A DNA stretch of 64,000 nucleotides from an uncultured Collinsella sp. (GCA_958370325.1 CATXJW010000007.1:1-64000), one strand, 5' to 3'; counted from the stretch's first letter, positions 34,310 through 42,635 are shown. Notes: a model not told the origin generated them from the letters alone. Numbers and translations: made by a program.

Positions 34310-35377
34310 TTGGATAAGAACGAGCTGCAAAAGCGTATGGAACAGGCTATTCGCCTGACTGCCCCCGGTCAGCCGATTCGCACCGCCCTCGACATGATCA
34401 TTGCTGGTCACCTGGGCGCCCTTATCTGCGTCGGCGACACCGAAAACGTGCTCGCTGCTGGTAACGACGGCTTCCCGCTCAACATTTCGTTTACCTCGAA
34501 CCGCCTGTTCGAGCTTTCCAAGATGGACGGCGCTATCGTTATCGATGGCGACCTCACCCAGATCCTGCGCGCCAACTTCCACCTCAATCCCGATCCCTCA
34601 CTCGCCACGAGTGAGACGGGCATGCGTCACCGTACTGCCGCTCGCATGTCGGTGCTCACCGACGCCATCGTGATCTCGGTTTCGGCTCGTCGTGCCGTCG
34701 TCAACGTGTACGTCCACGGTAAGAGCTACGAGATCCAGCCTGTCACCACCATCATGAGCTCGGTCAACCAGCTCGTCGCCACGCTTCAGACCACCCGTCA
34801 GTCGCTCGACCGCTCCTTGTTGCGCCTGACAGCCCTTGAGCTCGACGACTACGTTACGCTCGCCGACATCACCGGCATTTTCTCGAGTTTCGAGATCATG
34901 CAGCAGGCAAAGACTGAGCTTAAGGATTGCATTGTCAAGCTGGGCAACCAGGGCAAGCTCGTGCAGATGCAGCTCGAGCAGCTCGCGGGCTCCAGCATGG
35001 ATACCGAGTACGACCTGATGATCCGCGACTACGCAAGTGATTCTTCCGAGGCAAACGCCGAGAAGATTCGCGCTGAGCTTGCCCGTATGACGCCCAAGGA
35101 CTTGTCCGACCCGCAGCATGTGGCGGCGGTTCTGGGTTACGACGACCTGGACGAGGACTCCGTCATGACACCGCTGGGCCTGCGCACGCTTTCGCGCGTG
35201 TCCGTCGTGCGCGACGGCGTGGCCGAGAAGATCGTCGACGAGTATGGATCGCTGCAGGAGCTCATGGACGACATCAGCGAAGATCCGGAGCGCCTGGGCG
35301 ACTTTGGCGTCAACAACCCTGCCATTCTTGCGGACTCCCTGTACCGCATGAAGGGCACTAAACAGGGGAACGCATAA
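34310..35377 (+). CDS. disA: DNA integrity scanning diadenylate cyclase DisA
   Basis: DisA makes cyclic di-AMP from two ATP and pauses at branched DNA. It has 355 residues. The DAC domain has DGA (73-75) and RHRTA (106-110), both needed for catalysis. Next comes the linker helix domain, then a C-terminal HhH DNA-binding region (TPLGLRTLSRVSVVRDGVAEKIVDEYGSLQEL). The start is TTG at 34310 with GGGAG upstream; no ATG is in a better place. In many genomes radA precedes disA, but not here. It overlaps ispD by one base. Confidence 0.94.
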   Translation: MDKNELQKRMEQAIRLTAPGQPIRTALDMIIAGHLGALICVGDTENVLAAGNDGFPLNISFTSNRLFELSKMDGAIVIDGDLTQILRANFHLNPDPSLATSETGMRHRTAARMSVLTDAIVISVSARRAVVNVYVHGKSYEIQPVTTIMSSVNQLVATLQTTRQSLDRSLLRLTALELDDYVTLADITGIFSSFEIMQQAKTELKDCIVKLGNQGKLVQMQLEQLAGSSMDTEYDLMIRDYASDSSEANAEKIRAELARMTPKDLSDPQHVAAVLGYDDLDEDSVMTPLGLRTLSRVSVVRDGVAEKIVDEYGSLQELMDDISEDPERLGDFGVNNPAILADSLYRMKGTKQGNA

Positions 35378-36105
35378 TGGCGCCCGTATGCGCCGTGGTC
35401 GTTGCCGGTGGCAGCGGCCAGCGCTTTGGTAACCCCGGTGGTAAGCAGCTCGTCAATGTAGCGGGCCGTCCGCTTATGAGCTGGTCCATCCGCGCATTTG
35501 ACCGTAGCAATAAGGTCGGCCACATCGTCGTGGTTTGCCCTGCCGAGCGTCGTGCCGAGATGCGCCGCCTGGCCATCGACCCGTTTGACTATGACACGCC
35601 CATCAGCTTTGCCGATGCCGGCGATACCCGTCAGGATTCCACCCGTGCCGGCGTGCATGCGGTGCCGGCGGGCTTTGAATACGTCGCCATTCACGATGGC
35701 GCTCGTCCGCTCATTACGACCGAGGCCATCGATCATGCGGTCGACGTGCTTGTGGGTGACCGCTCGCTCGACGGCGTCGTGTGCGGCCAGCCCGCGATCG
35801 ACACGCTCAAGATCGTCGATGGCGATAATATCGTCGAGACGCCGCCGCGTGAGCTCTATTGGGCCGCGCAGACGCCGCAGATCTTTAGTGTCGACGCCAT
35901 GAAGCGCGCCCATGCCGCGGCGATTGCCGAGGGCTTTATCGGCACGGACGATTCGTCACTGGTCGAGCGCATGGGTGGACGCGTCCGCTGCGTCCAGAGC
36001 CCGCGCGATAACCTTAAGGTGACGGTACCCGAGGACCTGCGTCCCGTAACCGCGATTCTGCTTGGCCGCATGGCCGAGGGAGAGGACCTTCCCCATGTTC
36101 AGTAA
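35377..36105 (+). CDS. ispD: 2-C-methyl-D-erythritol 4-phosphate cytidylyltransferase
   Basis: IspD makes CDP-methylerythritol in the non-mevalonate pathway. It has 242 residues. The CTP-binding loop VVAGGSGQRFG near the start, HDGARPLI near residue 108 and the C-terminal KVTVPEDL are family marks. Its ATG lies in TAATG with the disA stop, and its 3' end overlaps ispF by 11 bases, so disA-ispD-ispF is translationally coupled. Confidence 0.95.
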   Translation: MAPVCAVVVAGGSGQRFGNPGGKQLVNVAGRPLMSWSIRAFDRSNKVGHIVVVCPAERRAEMRRLAIDPFDYDTPISFADAGDTRQDSTRAGVHAVPAGFEYVAIHDGARPLITTEAIDHAVDVLVGDRSLDGVVCGQPAIDTLKIVDGDNIVETPPRELYWAAQTPQIFSVDAMKRAHAAAIAEGFIGTDDSSLVERMGGRVRCVQSPRDNLKVTVPEDLRPVTAILLGRMAEGEDLPHVQ

Positions 36106-36589
36106 CCTGCGCATTGGCCATGGCTACGACGTTCACCGTCTGGTGGAGGGGCGTCGATGTATCATCGGCGGTGTCGACATTCCCTACGAGCGCGGCCTGC
36201 TGGGCCACTCGGATGCCGATGTGCTCGCGCACGCCTTGGCCGACGCCATTCTGGGCGCCTGCCGCGGGGGAGATATCGGCAAGCTATTCCCCGACACCGA
36301 TCCCGCCTACAAGGGTGCCGATTCGATGGTGCTGCTCGCCCGCGTGATGGACTATGCGCGCGAGCTGGGCTTTGAGTTTGTCGATGCCGATTGCACCATT
36401 GCCTGTCAGCAACCCAAGATCACTCCGCACCGCGATGCCATGCGCGCCAACCTTGCCCATGCCCTGGGCGTCGACGTGGAAAACGTGGGCGTCGCCGCCA
36501 CCACGACCGAAAAGCTCGGTTGGGAAGGCCAAGGCGAGGGAATTGGCGCCTGGGCCGTCTGCCTGCTACAGAAAACCGTTAAGGAGTAA
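36095..36589 (+). CDS. ispF: 2-C-methyl-D-erythritol 2,4-cyclodiphosphate synthase
   Basis: IspF cyclises the CDP-ME 2-phosphate made by IspE. It has 164 residues. IGHGYDVHRLVEGR and the zinc-binding LLGHSDADVLAHALADA are diagnostic. ATTTEKLGWEGQGEGI closes the protein. I start at 36095 (MFSNLRIGHG) with GAGAGG upstream. It is followed 3 bases later by cysS, using AAGGAG at the ispF end. Confidence 0.95.
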   Translation: MFSNLRIGHGYDVHRLVEGRRCIIGGVDIPYERGLLGHSDADVLAHALADAILGACRGGDIGKLFPDTDPAYKGADSMVLLARVMDYARELGFEFVDADCTIACQQPKITPHRDAMRANLAHALGVDVENVGVAATTTEKLGWEGQGEGIGAWAVCLLQKTVKE

Positions 36590-36592
36590 CGA

Positions 36593-38059
36593 ATGCGTAT
36601 CTACAACAGCGCTACCCATAAAAAGGAAGAGTTTCAGCCCATCGAGTCCGGGAAGGTTCGCATGTACGTGTGCGGCCCCACGGTCTACGACAACATCCAC
36701 ATCGGCAATGCCCGCACGTTCATCAGCTTTGACGTGATTCGTCGCTGGCTCATCGCGAGCGGCTACGAGGTCACGTTCGCCCAGAACCTCACCGATGTCG
36801 ATGACAAGATCATCAAACGCGCCAACGAGCAGGGCCGCACTGCCGCCGAGGTCGCGACGGAGTTCTCCGACAAGTTCATCGGCGTTATGCGCGCCGCCAA
36901 CGTGCTCGATCCCGATGTGCGCCCCCGCGCCACCAAGGAGATCGGCCCCATGATCGCTATGATCAAGACGCTCATCGAGCAGGGCCACGCTTACGCAGCC
37001 GATAACGGCGACGTGTACTTTGCCGTGCGCAGCGATCCCAACTATGGTCAGGTCTCGGGCCGCAACATCGACGACCTTATGGTTGGCGCGCGCATCGAGG
37101 AGAACGAGGACAAGAACGATCCGCTCGACTTTGCCCTGTGGAAGGCCGCCAAGCCCGGCGAACCCAGCTGGCCGAGCCCCTGGGGCGAAGGCCGTCCCGG
37201 TTGGCACACCGAGTGCGCCGCCATGGTGCATCGCTACCTGGGCACCCCGATCGACATCCACGGCGGCGGCTCCGACCTTGCCTTCCCGCATCACGAGAAC
37301 GAGTGCGCCCAGGCCACCTGCGCCTGGCACCAGGGCTTCTCCAACACCTGGATGCACACGGGCATGCTGCTGGTCGACGGCGAGAAGATGTCCAAGTCGC
37401 TCGGAAACTTCTTTACGCTGGCCGAGGTCCTCGAGCAGCACTCCGCTGCTGCCCTGCGCCTGCTGATGCTGCAGACGAGCTATCGCTCGCCGCTCGACTT
37501 TTCTTGGGAGCGCCTGGAGGGTGCCGAGAACTCGCTCACGCGTATCGCCGGTACGGTCGAGAACCTGCGCTGGGCCGCGAACCATGCGACGGCCGATGCC
37601 GATGAGGCAGCATCCGAGGCGTTTGCCGCCAAGGCCGCTGAGACCCGTGCCACCTTTAAGGAGTGCATGGACGACGACTTTAACACCGCTGGTGCCATGG
37701 GTGCCGTCTTTGGCTTTGTGACCGAGTGCAACCAGTACCTGGAGCAGGCGGGCGACGCTGCCGACAAGGCCGCCGCGCTTGCCGCCGCCGATACGCTGGT
37801 CGAGCTGCTCGATACGTTTGGCGTTGAGCTCCCCGAGCCCAAGGTCGAGCTGCCGCTGGGTCTGCTAGGCGTTGCCGCCGGCCTGGTCGCCTACACGGGC
37901 GACGACGTGGACGAGGCCGCTGCCAAGATTCTCGAGGCCCGCGCCGAGGCCCGTGCCGCCAAGAACTGGGATCTGGCAGATGCCATCCGCGATCAGCTCA
38001 AGGACTTGGGCCTGACGATCGAAGATACTGCCGCCGGTACTCGTATTAAGAGTCTCTAG
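36593..38059 (+). CDS. cysS: Cysteinyl-tRNA synthetase
   Basis: This class I synthetase charges tRNA-Cys. It has 488 residues. The HIGH motif is HIGNART, the KMSKS motif is EKMSKSLGN, and zinc ligands are Cys28 (YVCGPTVYD), GWHTECAAM and the HHENE segment. A DALR-type anticodon region and a short C-terminal extension follow. cysS after ispF is a common order. Other bacteria place mrnC next, but no mini-RNase III gene is here. Confidence 0.96.
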   Translation: MRIYNSATHKKEEFQPIESGKVRMYVCGPTVYDNIHIGNARTFISFDVIRRWLIASGYEVTFAQNLTDVDDKIIKRANEQGRTAAEVATEFSDKFIGVMRAANVLDPDVRPRATKEIGPMIAMIKTLIEQGHAYAADNGDVYFAVRSDPNYGQVSGRNIDDLMVGARIEENEDKNDPLDFALWKAAKPGEPSWPSPWGEGRPGWHTECAAMVHRYLGTPIDIHGGGSDLAFPHHENECAQATCAWHQGFSNTWMHTGMLLVDGEKMSKSLGNFFTLAEVLEQHSAAALRLLMLQTSYRSPLDFSWERLEGAENSLTRIAGTVENLRWAANHATADADEAASEAFAAKAAETRATFKECMDDDFNTAGAMGAVFGFVTECNQYLEQAGDAADKAAALAAADTLVELLDTFGVELPEPKVELPLGLLGVAAGLVAYTGDDVDEAAAKILEARAEARAAKNWDLADAIRDQLKDLGLTIEDTAAGTRIKSL

Positions 38060-38202
38060 TATTTGTCGACCGTTCGAGGTGCGGCAGATTGCCTTGAAAG
38101 AGGAGGGCATAGACCTGGTGGTCATGCCCGACGATTGAAAGGCAAGGTGCCGTGGCTCGGACGGTCGATTCTTGTTCGTTTTCTATTTAAGGAGGCCGTC
38201 TT

Positions 38203-39123
38203 ATGGCCGACAATCGCAAGCGTGCGCCTCGTGGCGGCAAGCAGGCTGCTTCTGGCTCGCGCCCGATTCGCCGCAATGACCGCGCTGCCGCTTCCAAGGG
38301 CCAGCGCGAGCGCTCCCAAGCCCAGGCTGCGCGTCCGCAGCGAGATCGCAACCGCGACAACGTTCAGGTTCCCAAGGGCGAGTTTATCGAAGGTCGCCGT
38401 GCTGCCGCCGAGGCGTTGCGCACCGGCTTTCCCGTCAAATGCGCGCTCATCGCCGAGGGCGGGGAGCGCGATGCCGCCTTGTCGCGCCTGGTCGACGACC
38501 TCAACGCTGCGGGCGTCCGCATTAAGTATGTGCCGCGCGCGCAGCTCGACGCACTGTCGAGCCATGGCGCTCACCAGGGCATCGCGCTCGAGGTTGGCAA
38601 CTTCCCCTATGCCGATGTCGTCCATATTCTCGACCGCGCAGGCGAGGGCCCGGCACTTGTCGTGGTGCTCGACCATGTGACTGACGACGGCAACTTTGGC
38701 GCCATCGTGCGCTCCGCCGAGGTTGTGGGCGCGGCCGGCGTCATCATCGCCAACAAGCGCGCCGCCGGCGTGACCGTGGGCAGCTACAAGACTTCAGCCG
38801 GCGCCGTCATGCATCTGCCTATCGCGCAGGTGCCCAACATCGCCCGTGCGCTCGACGATCTTAAGGCCGCTGGCTTTTGGGTGGGCGGTGCCTCCGAGCA
38901 CGCCGAAGGCAGTTGCTGGGATGCTCCCTTCGAGGGCCGCGTGGCGCTCGTCATGGGCTCCGAGGGCGACGGCATCTCGCGCCTGGTGCTCGAGAAATGC
39001 GACTTTTTGACCAAGCTTCCCCAGCGCGGCATGACCGAGAGCCTCAATGTTGCCCAGGCAACGACGGCGCTGTGCTTTGAGTGGCTGCGCCGCAACGCCG
39101 GCGAGCTCATGGGGGAGGAGTAG
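38203..39123 (+). CDS. rlmB: 23S rRNA 2'-O-methyltransferase of the TrmH/RlmB (SPOUT) family
   Basis: This 306-residue protein begins with about 55 Arg/Lys-rich, probably RNA-binding residues. A substrate-binding domain (EGRRAAAEALRTGF) and the SPOUT knot domain follow. The knot motifs are LDHVTDDGNFGAIVRSAEVVG, ALVMGSEGDGISRLV and MTESLNVAQATTAL. The expected target is G2251 in the P-loop of 23S rRNA, inferred from family and context. AAGGAGG precedes the ATG. It is followed 3 bases later by the YacP-like gene. Confidence 0.9.
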   Translation: MADNRKRAPRGGKQAASGSRPIRRNDRAAASKGQRERSQAQAARPQRDRNRDNVQVPKGEFIEGRRAAAEALRTGFPVKCALIAEGGERDAALSRLVDDLNAAGVRIKYVPRAQLDALSSHGAHQGIALEVGNFPYADVVHILDRAGEGPALVVVLDHVTDDGNFGAIVRSAEVVGAAGVIIANKRAAGVTVGSYKTSAGAVMHLPIAQVPNIARALDDLKAAGFWVGGASEHAEGSCWDAPFEGRVALVMGSEGDGISRLVLEKCDFLTKLPQRGMTESLNVAQATTALCFEWLRRNAGELMGEE

Positions 39124-39126
39124 CGC

Positions 39127-39804
39127 ATGTCCAAGAAGAACCGCGCCAAGTCCAAGGCCAAGCGCTTTGGCGAAGGCTCGGCCAAGCCGATTGTCTCGGC
39201 CGCGACCTACGGTGTGGGCGGCAATGCGTTTGCGCAGGCTATCGCCGATCCAGTCTCGACGGTGCACTCCAATAAGCCCGAGCTGTTGGTGGTTGACGGC
39301 TACAACGTGATCCACTGCACGCCGCGCTACGAAAAGCTCGTGTACGACCATTCCGACGATCCGTATTCCAGCGACGTCCACGATATGGCGCGCACCGCGC
39401 TCATTAATGACGTAGCTGCGTTTGCCCACGGCCGCTACGAGGCCGTGATCGTGTTCGACGGTGCGGGCAATATCTCCAGCGAGCGCCCTAATCTGCCTGC
39501 CCGCGGCGTGCGCATCGAGTTCTCGCCGACGGGCGTATCGGCTGATACCGTGGTGCAGAAGCTCTGCATCGAGGCGCGCGAGGAAGGCCGCGCGTGCTCC
39601 GTGGTGTCGAGCGACGGCACGATCCAGGCCGTCGTCATGGGCAAGGGCGTTACGCGCATCTCGAGCCGCATGCTGGTGGACGAGATCAATCAGATCGATA
39701 ACGACGTTCACGAGGCAGAGGAAGCTCCGCAGATCAAGATGACTCTGGGCAGTCGCCTGAGCCCCGATGCCCTGGCCAAGCTCAAGGCCCTGCGCGGGAG
39801 GTAG
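39127..39804 (+). CDS. yacP: NYN-domain (YacP/Rae1-like) RNase
   Basis: This 225-residue protein has about 50 basic residues and then a NYN PIN-like nuclease domain. Acidic residues are at LLVVDGYNVIH, IVFDGAG and SVVSSDGTIQ. Bacillus Rae1 is a ribosome-associated endoribonuclease that cuts mRNA in the A site. The order cysS-rlmB-yacP is widely conserved. The basic N-terminus is longer than in Bacillus and may help ribosome binding. Confidence 0.88.
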   Translation: MSKKNRAKSKAKRFGEGSAKPIVSAATYGVGGNAFAQAIADPVSTVHSNKPELLVVDGYNVIHCTPRYEKLVYDHSDDPYSSDVHDMARTALINDVAAFAHGRYEAVIVFDGAGNISSERPNLPARGVRIEFSPTGVSADTVVQKLCIEAREEGRACSVVSSDGTIQAVVMGKGVTRISSRMLVDEINQIDNDVHEAEEAPQIKMTLGSRLSPDALAKLKALRGR

Positions 39805-39845
39805 GTAAACCTTCTATGGGGAGTTGCTTTCTCGATTGACCAGCC

Positions 39846-39876
39846 AACTGGTTTGTAATCAGAGGGTTGCAGGTCG
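39846..39876 (+). pseudogene. Partial tRNA-Thr-like fragment
   Basis: AACTGGTTTGTAATCAG followed by AGGGTTGCAGGT matches the anticodon arm through the start of the T arm of the real tRNA-Thr at 40030, with a few changes. The acceptor and D arms are missing, so it cannot function as a tRNA. Confidence 0.7.
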
Positions 39877-39880
39877 GTCT

Positions 39881-39946
39881 CGCCAAAACGAATAGTTTTT
39901 TGTTTTGGCGAACAGATAAAACTATTCGTTCTGACGAATAGTTTTG
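39881..39946. repeat. Mutually exclusive hairpins with ACGAATAGTTTT
   Basis: CGCCAAAAC (39881) can pair with GTTTTGGCG (to 39910). Alternatively AACGAATAGTTTT (39888-) pairs with AAAACTATTCGTT (39918-39930), which in turn can pair with ACGAATAGTTTT (39934-39945). It lies between the tRNA-Thr fragment and the real tRNA-Thr. The alternatives resemble a switch but may be a repeat remnant. Confidence 0.55.
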
Positions 39947-40029
39947 AGATGTGGTCGGTCGAAGGGTCTGTTGCGCCCCGTCCGTAATTCCTTTATTCTT
40001 AACTGGCTTCGCGCGAAAGCGCCAAGTGT

Positions 40030-40104
40030 GCCAGTGTGGCGCAACGGTAGCGCAACTGATTTGTAATCAGTGGGTTGCAGGTTCGATTCCTGTCACTGGC
40101 TCCA
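40030..40104 (+). tRNA. tRNA-Thr (anticodon TGT)
   Basis: GCCAGTG pairs with CACTGGC, discriminator T and encoded CCA. Anticodon arm CTGAT-TTGTA-ATCAG gives TGT. T-arm GCAGGTTCGATTCCTGT. Confidence 0.94.
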
Positions 40105-40110
40105 TGAAAG

Positions 40111-40154
40111 TTTCGGGCTCTGTCTCTATATGGGACAGGGCCCGTTTCTTTTTT
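40111..40154 (+). terminator. Terminator of tRNA-Thr
   Basis: CGGGCTCTGTC pairs with GACAGGGCCCG (one bulge) and TTTCTTTTTTG follows. Confidence 0.85.
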
Positions 40155-40195
40155 GTCGATAAGTCAGCGGGTTTGGCGCCAACCATGCTTCAGGT

Positions 40196-40256
40196 TTGTC
40201 TCGATCTGTAACACGGGCGGGCTGAAAACCCTCCTTATAGTTACAGATCGAGACAA
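40196..40256. repeat. Two-tier hairpin A1
   Basis: TTGTCTCGATCTGTAAC pairs perfectly with its complement ending at 40256 (17 bp). The loop contains GGG-CTGAAAA-CCC. First of three copies 82 bases apart. Confidence 0.85.
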
Positions 40257-40277
40257 TGCCAAGGGATGGTCGATAAC

Positions 40278-40334
40278 ATCTCGATCTATAACACGAAGAG
40301 GCTGAAAGCCGTTCTTGCTGTTATAGATTTAGAT
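40278..40334. repeat. Two-tier hairpin A2
   Basis: ATCTCGATCTATAACA pairs with TGTTATAGATTTAGAT with two mismatches. Relative to A1, the fifth arm base before AACA changed on both arms (G:C to A:T), keeping the pair. The loop carries AAGA-GGC-TGAAA-GCC-gTTCTT. Confidence 0.85.
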
Positions 40335-40359
40335 AAACAGACAAGCCGCCAGGGAAACA

Positions 40360-40414
40360 TCTCGATCTGTAACAGATAGAGGAGGAATAACCCTCTTACT
40401 GTTACAGATCGAGA
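40360..40414. repeat. Two-tier hairpin A3
   Basis: TCTCGATCTGTAACA pairs perfectly with TGTTACAGATCGAGA. The loop carries AGAGG/CCTCT. It is the third copy, 82 bases after A2. Confidence 0.85.
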
Positions 40415-40445
40415 CAGAAGCCAGGGCGAGGTTGGTCATCGTCAT

Positions 40446-40590
40446 CGAGCGTGGATTATCGGACATACGAGGGCGGATAATCTCCCGCCTGGAGACTGAG
40501 CGTGGATAATCTGCCACTTTGGGCCCAGTTGCACGCCAAAAGTGGGAGATTATCCACCCCCGATTTCAAACGGGAGATAATCCACGCTCG
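40446..40590. repeat. Nested GGATAATCTCCC-family palindromes
   Basis: An outer pair CGAGCGTGGATTATC (40446-40460) and GATAATCCACGCTCG (40576-40590) encloses GGCGG...CCCGCC (40472-40489). It also encloses an inner hairpin GTGGATAATCTgCCACTTT (40502-) with AAAGTGGgAGATTATCCAC (to 40557). The arms match the hairpin at 26703. From 40600 to 40800 the gap shows no gene. Confidence 0.75.
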
Positions 40591-40804
40591 AATTTGCCGC
40601 GGAAGCCCGATCTCGACCTATATATAGGTGCAAATGAATCGTTATCGAAGTAATATTCTGCAGGCTTACTCCACTACGCCAAAGTGTTCCCTTGGGAAAT
40701 GTCATCAGTGCAGCAAAATCCACCGTCCTTCATATCCAAATTCAACAAAACCGCAGGTCAAAGGTATATAGATACGCCCGGTACCGTGTATTTAGAGGTT
40801 TTCG

Positions 40805-40834
40805 TTGACAGCCCCCAAGGTTGCATCGTATTAT
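40805..40834 (+). promoter_or_regulatory. Promoter of the tRNA-Tyr-Thr-Met cluster
   Basis: Perfect -35 TTGACA (40805-40810), 18-base spacer and TATTAT (40829-40834), about 55 bases before the mature tRNA-Tyr. GAGGTTTTCG precedes the -35, the same as at the rpmG promoter. Confidence 0.8.
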
Positions 40835-40896
40835 CTTTTTCGTTCGCGGGGGCGGCGGTCCAAAAGGCCAAAGAACCAGCGGATACTTGAACGATT

Positions 40897-40978
40897 GGGA
40901 GTTTGCCCGAGTGGTTAATGGGGACGGGCTGTAAACCCGTTGGCTCTGCCTACATAGGTTCGAATCCTATAGCTCCCA
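40897..40978 (+). tRNA. tRNA-Tyr (anticodon GTA)
   Basis: This is a class II tRNA with a long variable arm. GGGAGTT pairs with AGCTCCC; the anticodon loop CTGTAAA gives GTA; T-arm ATAGGTTCGAATCCTAT. CCA is not encoded in full (ACCC follows). Confidence 0.94.
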
Positions 40979-40988
40979 CCCGTCAAGT

Positions 40989-41064
40989 GCCTGTATAGCT
41001 CAGTCGGTAGAGCACTTCGTTGGTAACGAAGAGGTCACCAGTTCAAGTCTGGTTGCAGGCTCCA
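40989..41064 (+). tRNA. tRNA-Thr (anticodon GGT)
   Basis: GCCTGTA pairs with TGCAGGC (one wobble); the anticodon arm CTTCG-TTGGTAA-CGAAG gives GGT; CCA is encoded. Confidence 0.94.
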
Positions 41065-41067
41065 TCC

Positions 41068-41145
41068 GGCGGTGTAGCTCAGTTGGTTAGAGCACACGGT
41101 TCATACCCGTGGCGTCACTGGTTCGAATCCAGTCACCGCTACCAT
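41068..41145 (+). tRNA. tRNA-Met, elongator type (anticodon CAT)
   Basis: GGCGGTG pairs with CACCGCT (a terminal G-U pair); the anticodon arm CACGG-TTCATAC-CCGTG gives CAT. The initiator features (unpaired 1-72, three G-C pairs GGG/CCC) are absent. Lysidine-modified Ile cannot be fully excluded. Confidence 0.88.
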
Positions 41146-41156
41146 AGGTAACACGG

Positions 41157-41187
41157 TGGCTTCTCAATAGTATGTTGAGAGGCCACT
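41157..41187 (+). promoter_or_regulatory. Hairpin between tRNA-Met and tuf
   Basis: GTGGCTTCTCAA pairs with TTGAGAGGCCAC (one mismatch). No T-tract follows, so it may be a processing or leader structure in a tRNA-tuf transcript rather than a terminator. Confidence 0.5.
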
Positions 41188-41240
41188 ATGGTATAAAGGC
41201 AAAGTCCCGTCCGGGGACGACCTGTTTAGAGGAGGGCTTT

Positions 41241-42431
41241 ATGGCCAAAGAGAAGTTTGAGCGCACTAAGCCGCATGTTAACATCGGCACCATTGGTCAC
41301 GTCGACCACGGCAAGACCACGCTGACCGCTGCCATCACCAAGGTTCTCTCCGAGACCGAGGGCTGCAAGGCTGACTTCACTGCGTTCGAGAACATCGACA
41401 AGGCTCCTGAGGAGCGCGAGCGCGGCATTACGATCTCCGTCTCCCACGTCGAGTACGAGACTGCTGCCCGTCACTACGCTCACGTTGACTGCCCGGGCCA
41501 CGCTGACTACGTCAAGAACATGATCTCCGGTGCTGCTCAGATGGACGGCGCTATCCTGGTCATCGCCGCTACCGACGGCCCCATGGCTCAGACCCGCGAG
41601 CACATCCTGCTCGCCCGTCAGGTCGGCGTTCCCTACATCGTCGTCTTCCTGAACAAGTGCGACATGGTCGACGATGACGAGCTCATCGACCTCGTCGAGA
41701 TGGAGACCCGTGAGCTCCTCTCCGAGTACGATTTCCCCGGCGACGACATCCCCGTCATCCGTGGTTCCGCTCTGGGCGCTCTCGAGGGCGACGCCAAGTG
41801 GATGGACGCCATTCGCGAGCTCATGAACGCTGTCGACGAGTACATCCCGACGCCTGCTCGTAACAACGATCTCCCGTTCCTGATGGCCGTTGAGGACGTT
41901 ATGACCATCTCCGGCCGTGGTACCGTTGCTACCGGTCGTGTCGAGCGCGGTGAGCTCAAGCTCAACGAGCCCGTCGAGATCGTCGGCATCAAGGATACCC
42001 AGAACACCGTTGTTACCGGTATCGAGATGTTCCGTAAGTCCATGGACTTCTGCGAGGCTGGCGACAACGTCGGTCTGCTGCTCCGCGGCATCAAGCGCGA
42101 GGACATCGAGCGCGGCCAGGTTCTCTGCAAGCCCGGTTCGGTTACCCCGCACACCAAGTTCACCGGTGAGATCTACGTTCTGACCAAGGAGGAGGGCGGC
42201 CGTCACACCCCGTTCTTCGATGGTTATCGTCCTCAGTTCTACTTCCGTACCACCGACGTTACCGGTACGGTCAAGCTCCCCGAGGGCACCGAGATGGCTA
42301 TGCCTGGTGACCACATCACCATCGAGGGCGACCTCATCCACCCGATCGCCATGGAGGAGGGCCTGCGCTTCGCTATCCGCGAGGGCGGCCACACCGTCGG
42401 TTCGGGCATCGTCTCCACGATCATTGAGTAA
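41241..42431 (+). CDS. tuf: Translation elongation factor Tu
   Basis: EF-Tu delivers aminoacyl-tRNA to the ribosome. It has 396 residues. The GTPase motifs are GHVDHGKT (18-25), DCPGHADYVKNM and NKCDM. Domains 2 and 3 follow (GRGTVATGRVERG, RPQFYFRTTDVTG). I start at 41241 after AGAGGAGGG; the 23-residue extension from 41172 overlaps the leader hairpin. The codons are strongly biased, as expected for high expression. The gene follows tRNA-Met without its own strong promoter, so a tRNA-tuf co-transcript is likely. Confidence 0.98.
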   Translation: MAKEKFERTKPHVNIGTIGHVDHGKTTLTAAITKVLSETEGCKADFTAFENIDKAPEERERGITISVSHVEYETAARHYAHVDCPGHADYVKNMISGAAQMDGAILVIAATDGPMAQTREHILLARQVGVPYIVVFLNKCDMVDDDELIDLVEMETRELLSEYDFPGDDIPVIRGSALGALEGDAKWMDAIRELMNAVDEYIPTPARNNDLPFLMAVEDVMTISGRGTVATGRVERGELKLNEPVEIVGIKDTQNTVVTGIEMFRKSMDFCEAGDNVGLLLRGIKREDIERGQVLCKPGSVTPHTKFTGEIYVLTKEEGGRHTPFFDGYRPQFYFRTTDVTGTVKLPEGTEMAMPGDHITIEGDLIHPIAMEEGLRFAIREGGHTVGSGIVSTIIE

Positions 42432-42459
42432 ATTAGCTCTTTGATATAGCTGACTTAGA

Positions 42460-42495
42460 GAACCCGGCACTTATATGGGTGCCGGGTTCTTTTCT
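42460..42495 (+). terminator. Terminator of tuf
   Basis: GAACCCGGCAC pairs with GTGCCGGGTTC, loop TTATATGG, followed by TTTTCT. Confidence 0.9.
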
Positions 42496-42635
42496 GCAAT
42501 GGATGTTGAGCCGTTGCTGGTGTCGAGAGGATCGATAATGGTCCTGGATACACCGTCGATTAGCTCTCGATGGCTTCATTGATGTGTTCCAAATATGAAT
42601 GGATCCACCGAGAACCAATTGACTCGAGGTTTTCA

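Noticed and set aside
40196..40414. CRISPR-like regular array
   Set aside because: Spacing is regular (82), but each unit is an inverted repeat whose arms flank a 23-27-base loop. There are only three units, no uniform short direct repeat and no cas gene.
40684..40890. 68-codon frame before the tRNA cluster
   Set aside because: It contains the TTGACA/TATTAT promoter, has a weak ribosome site and no similarity that I can recognise.
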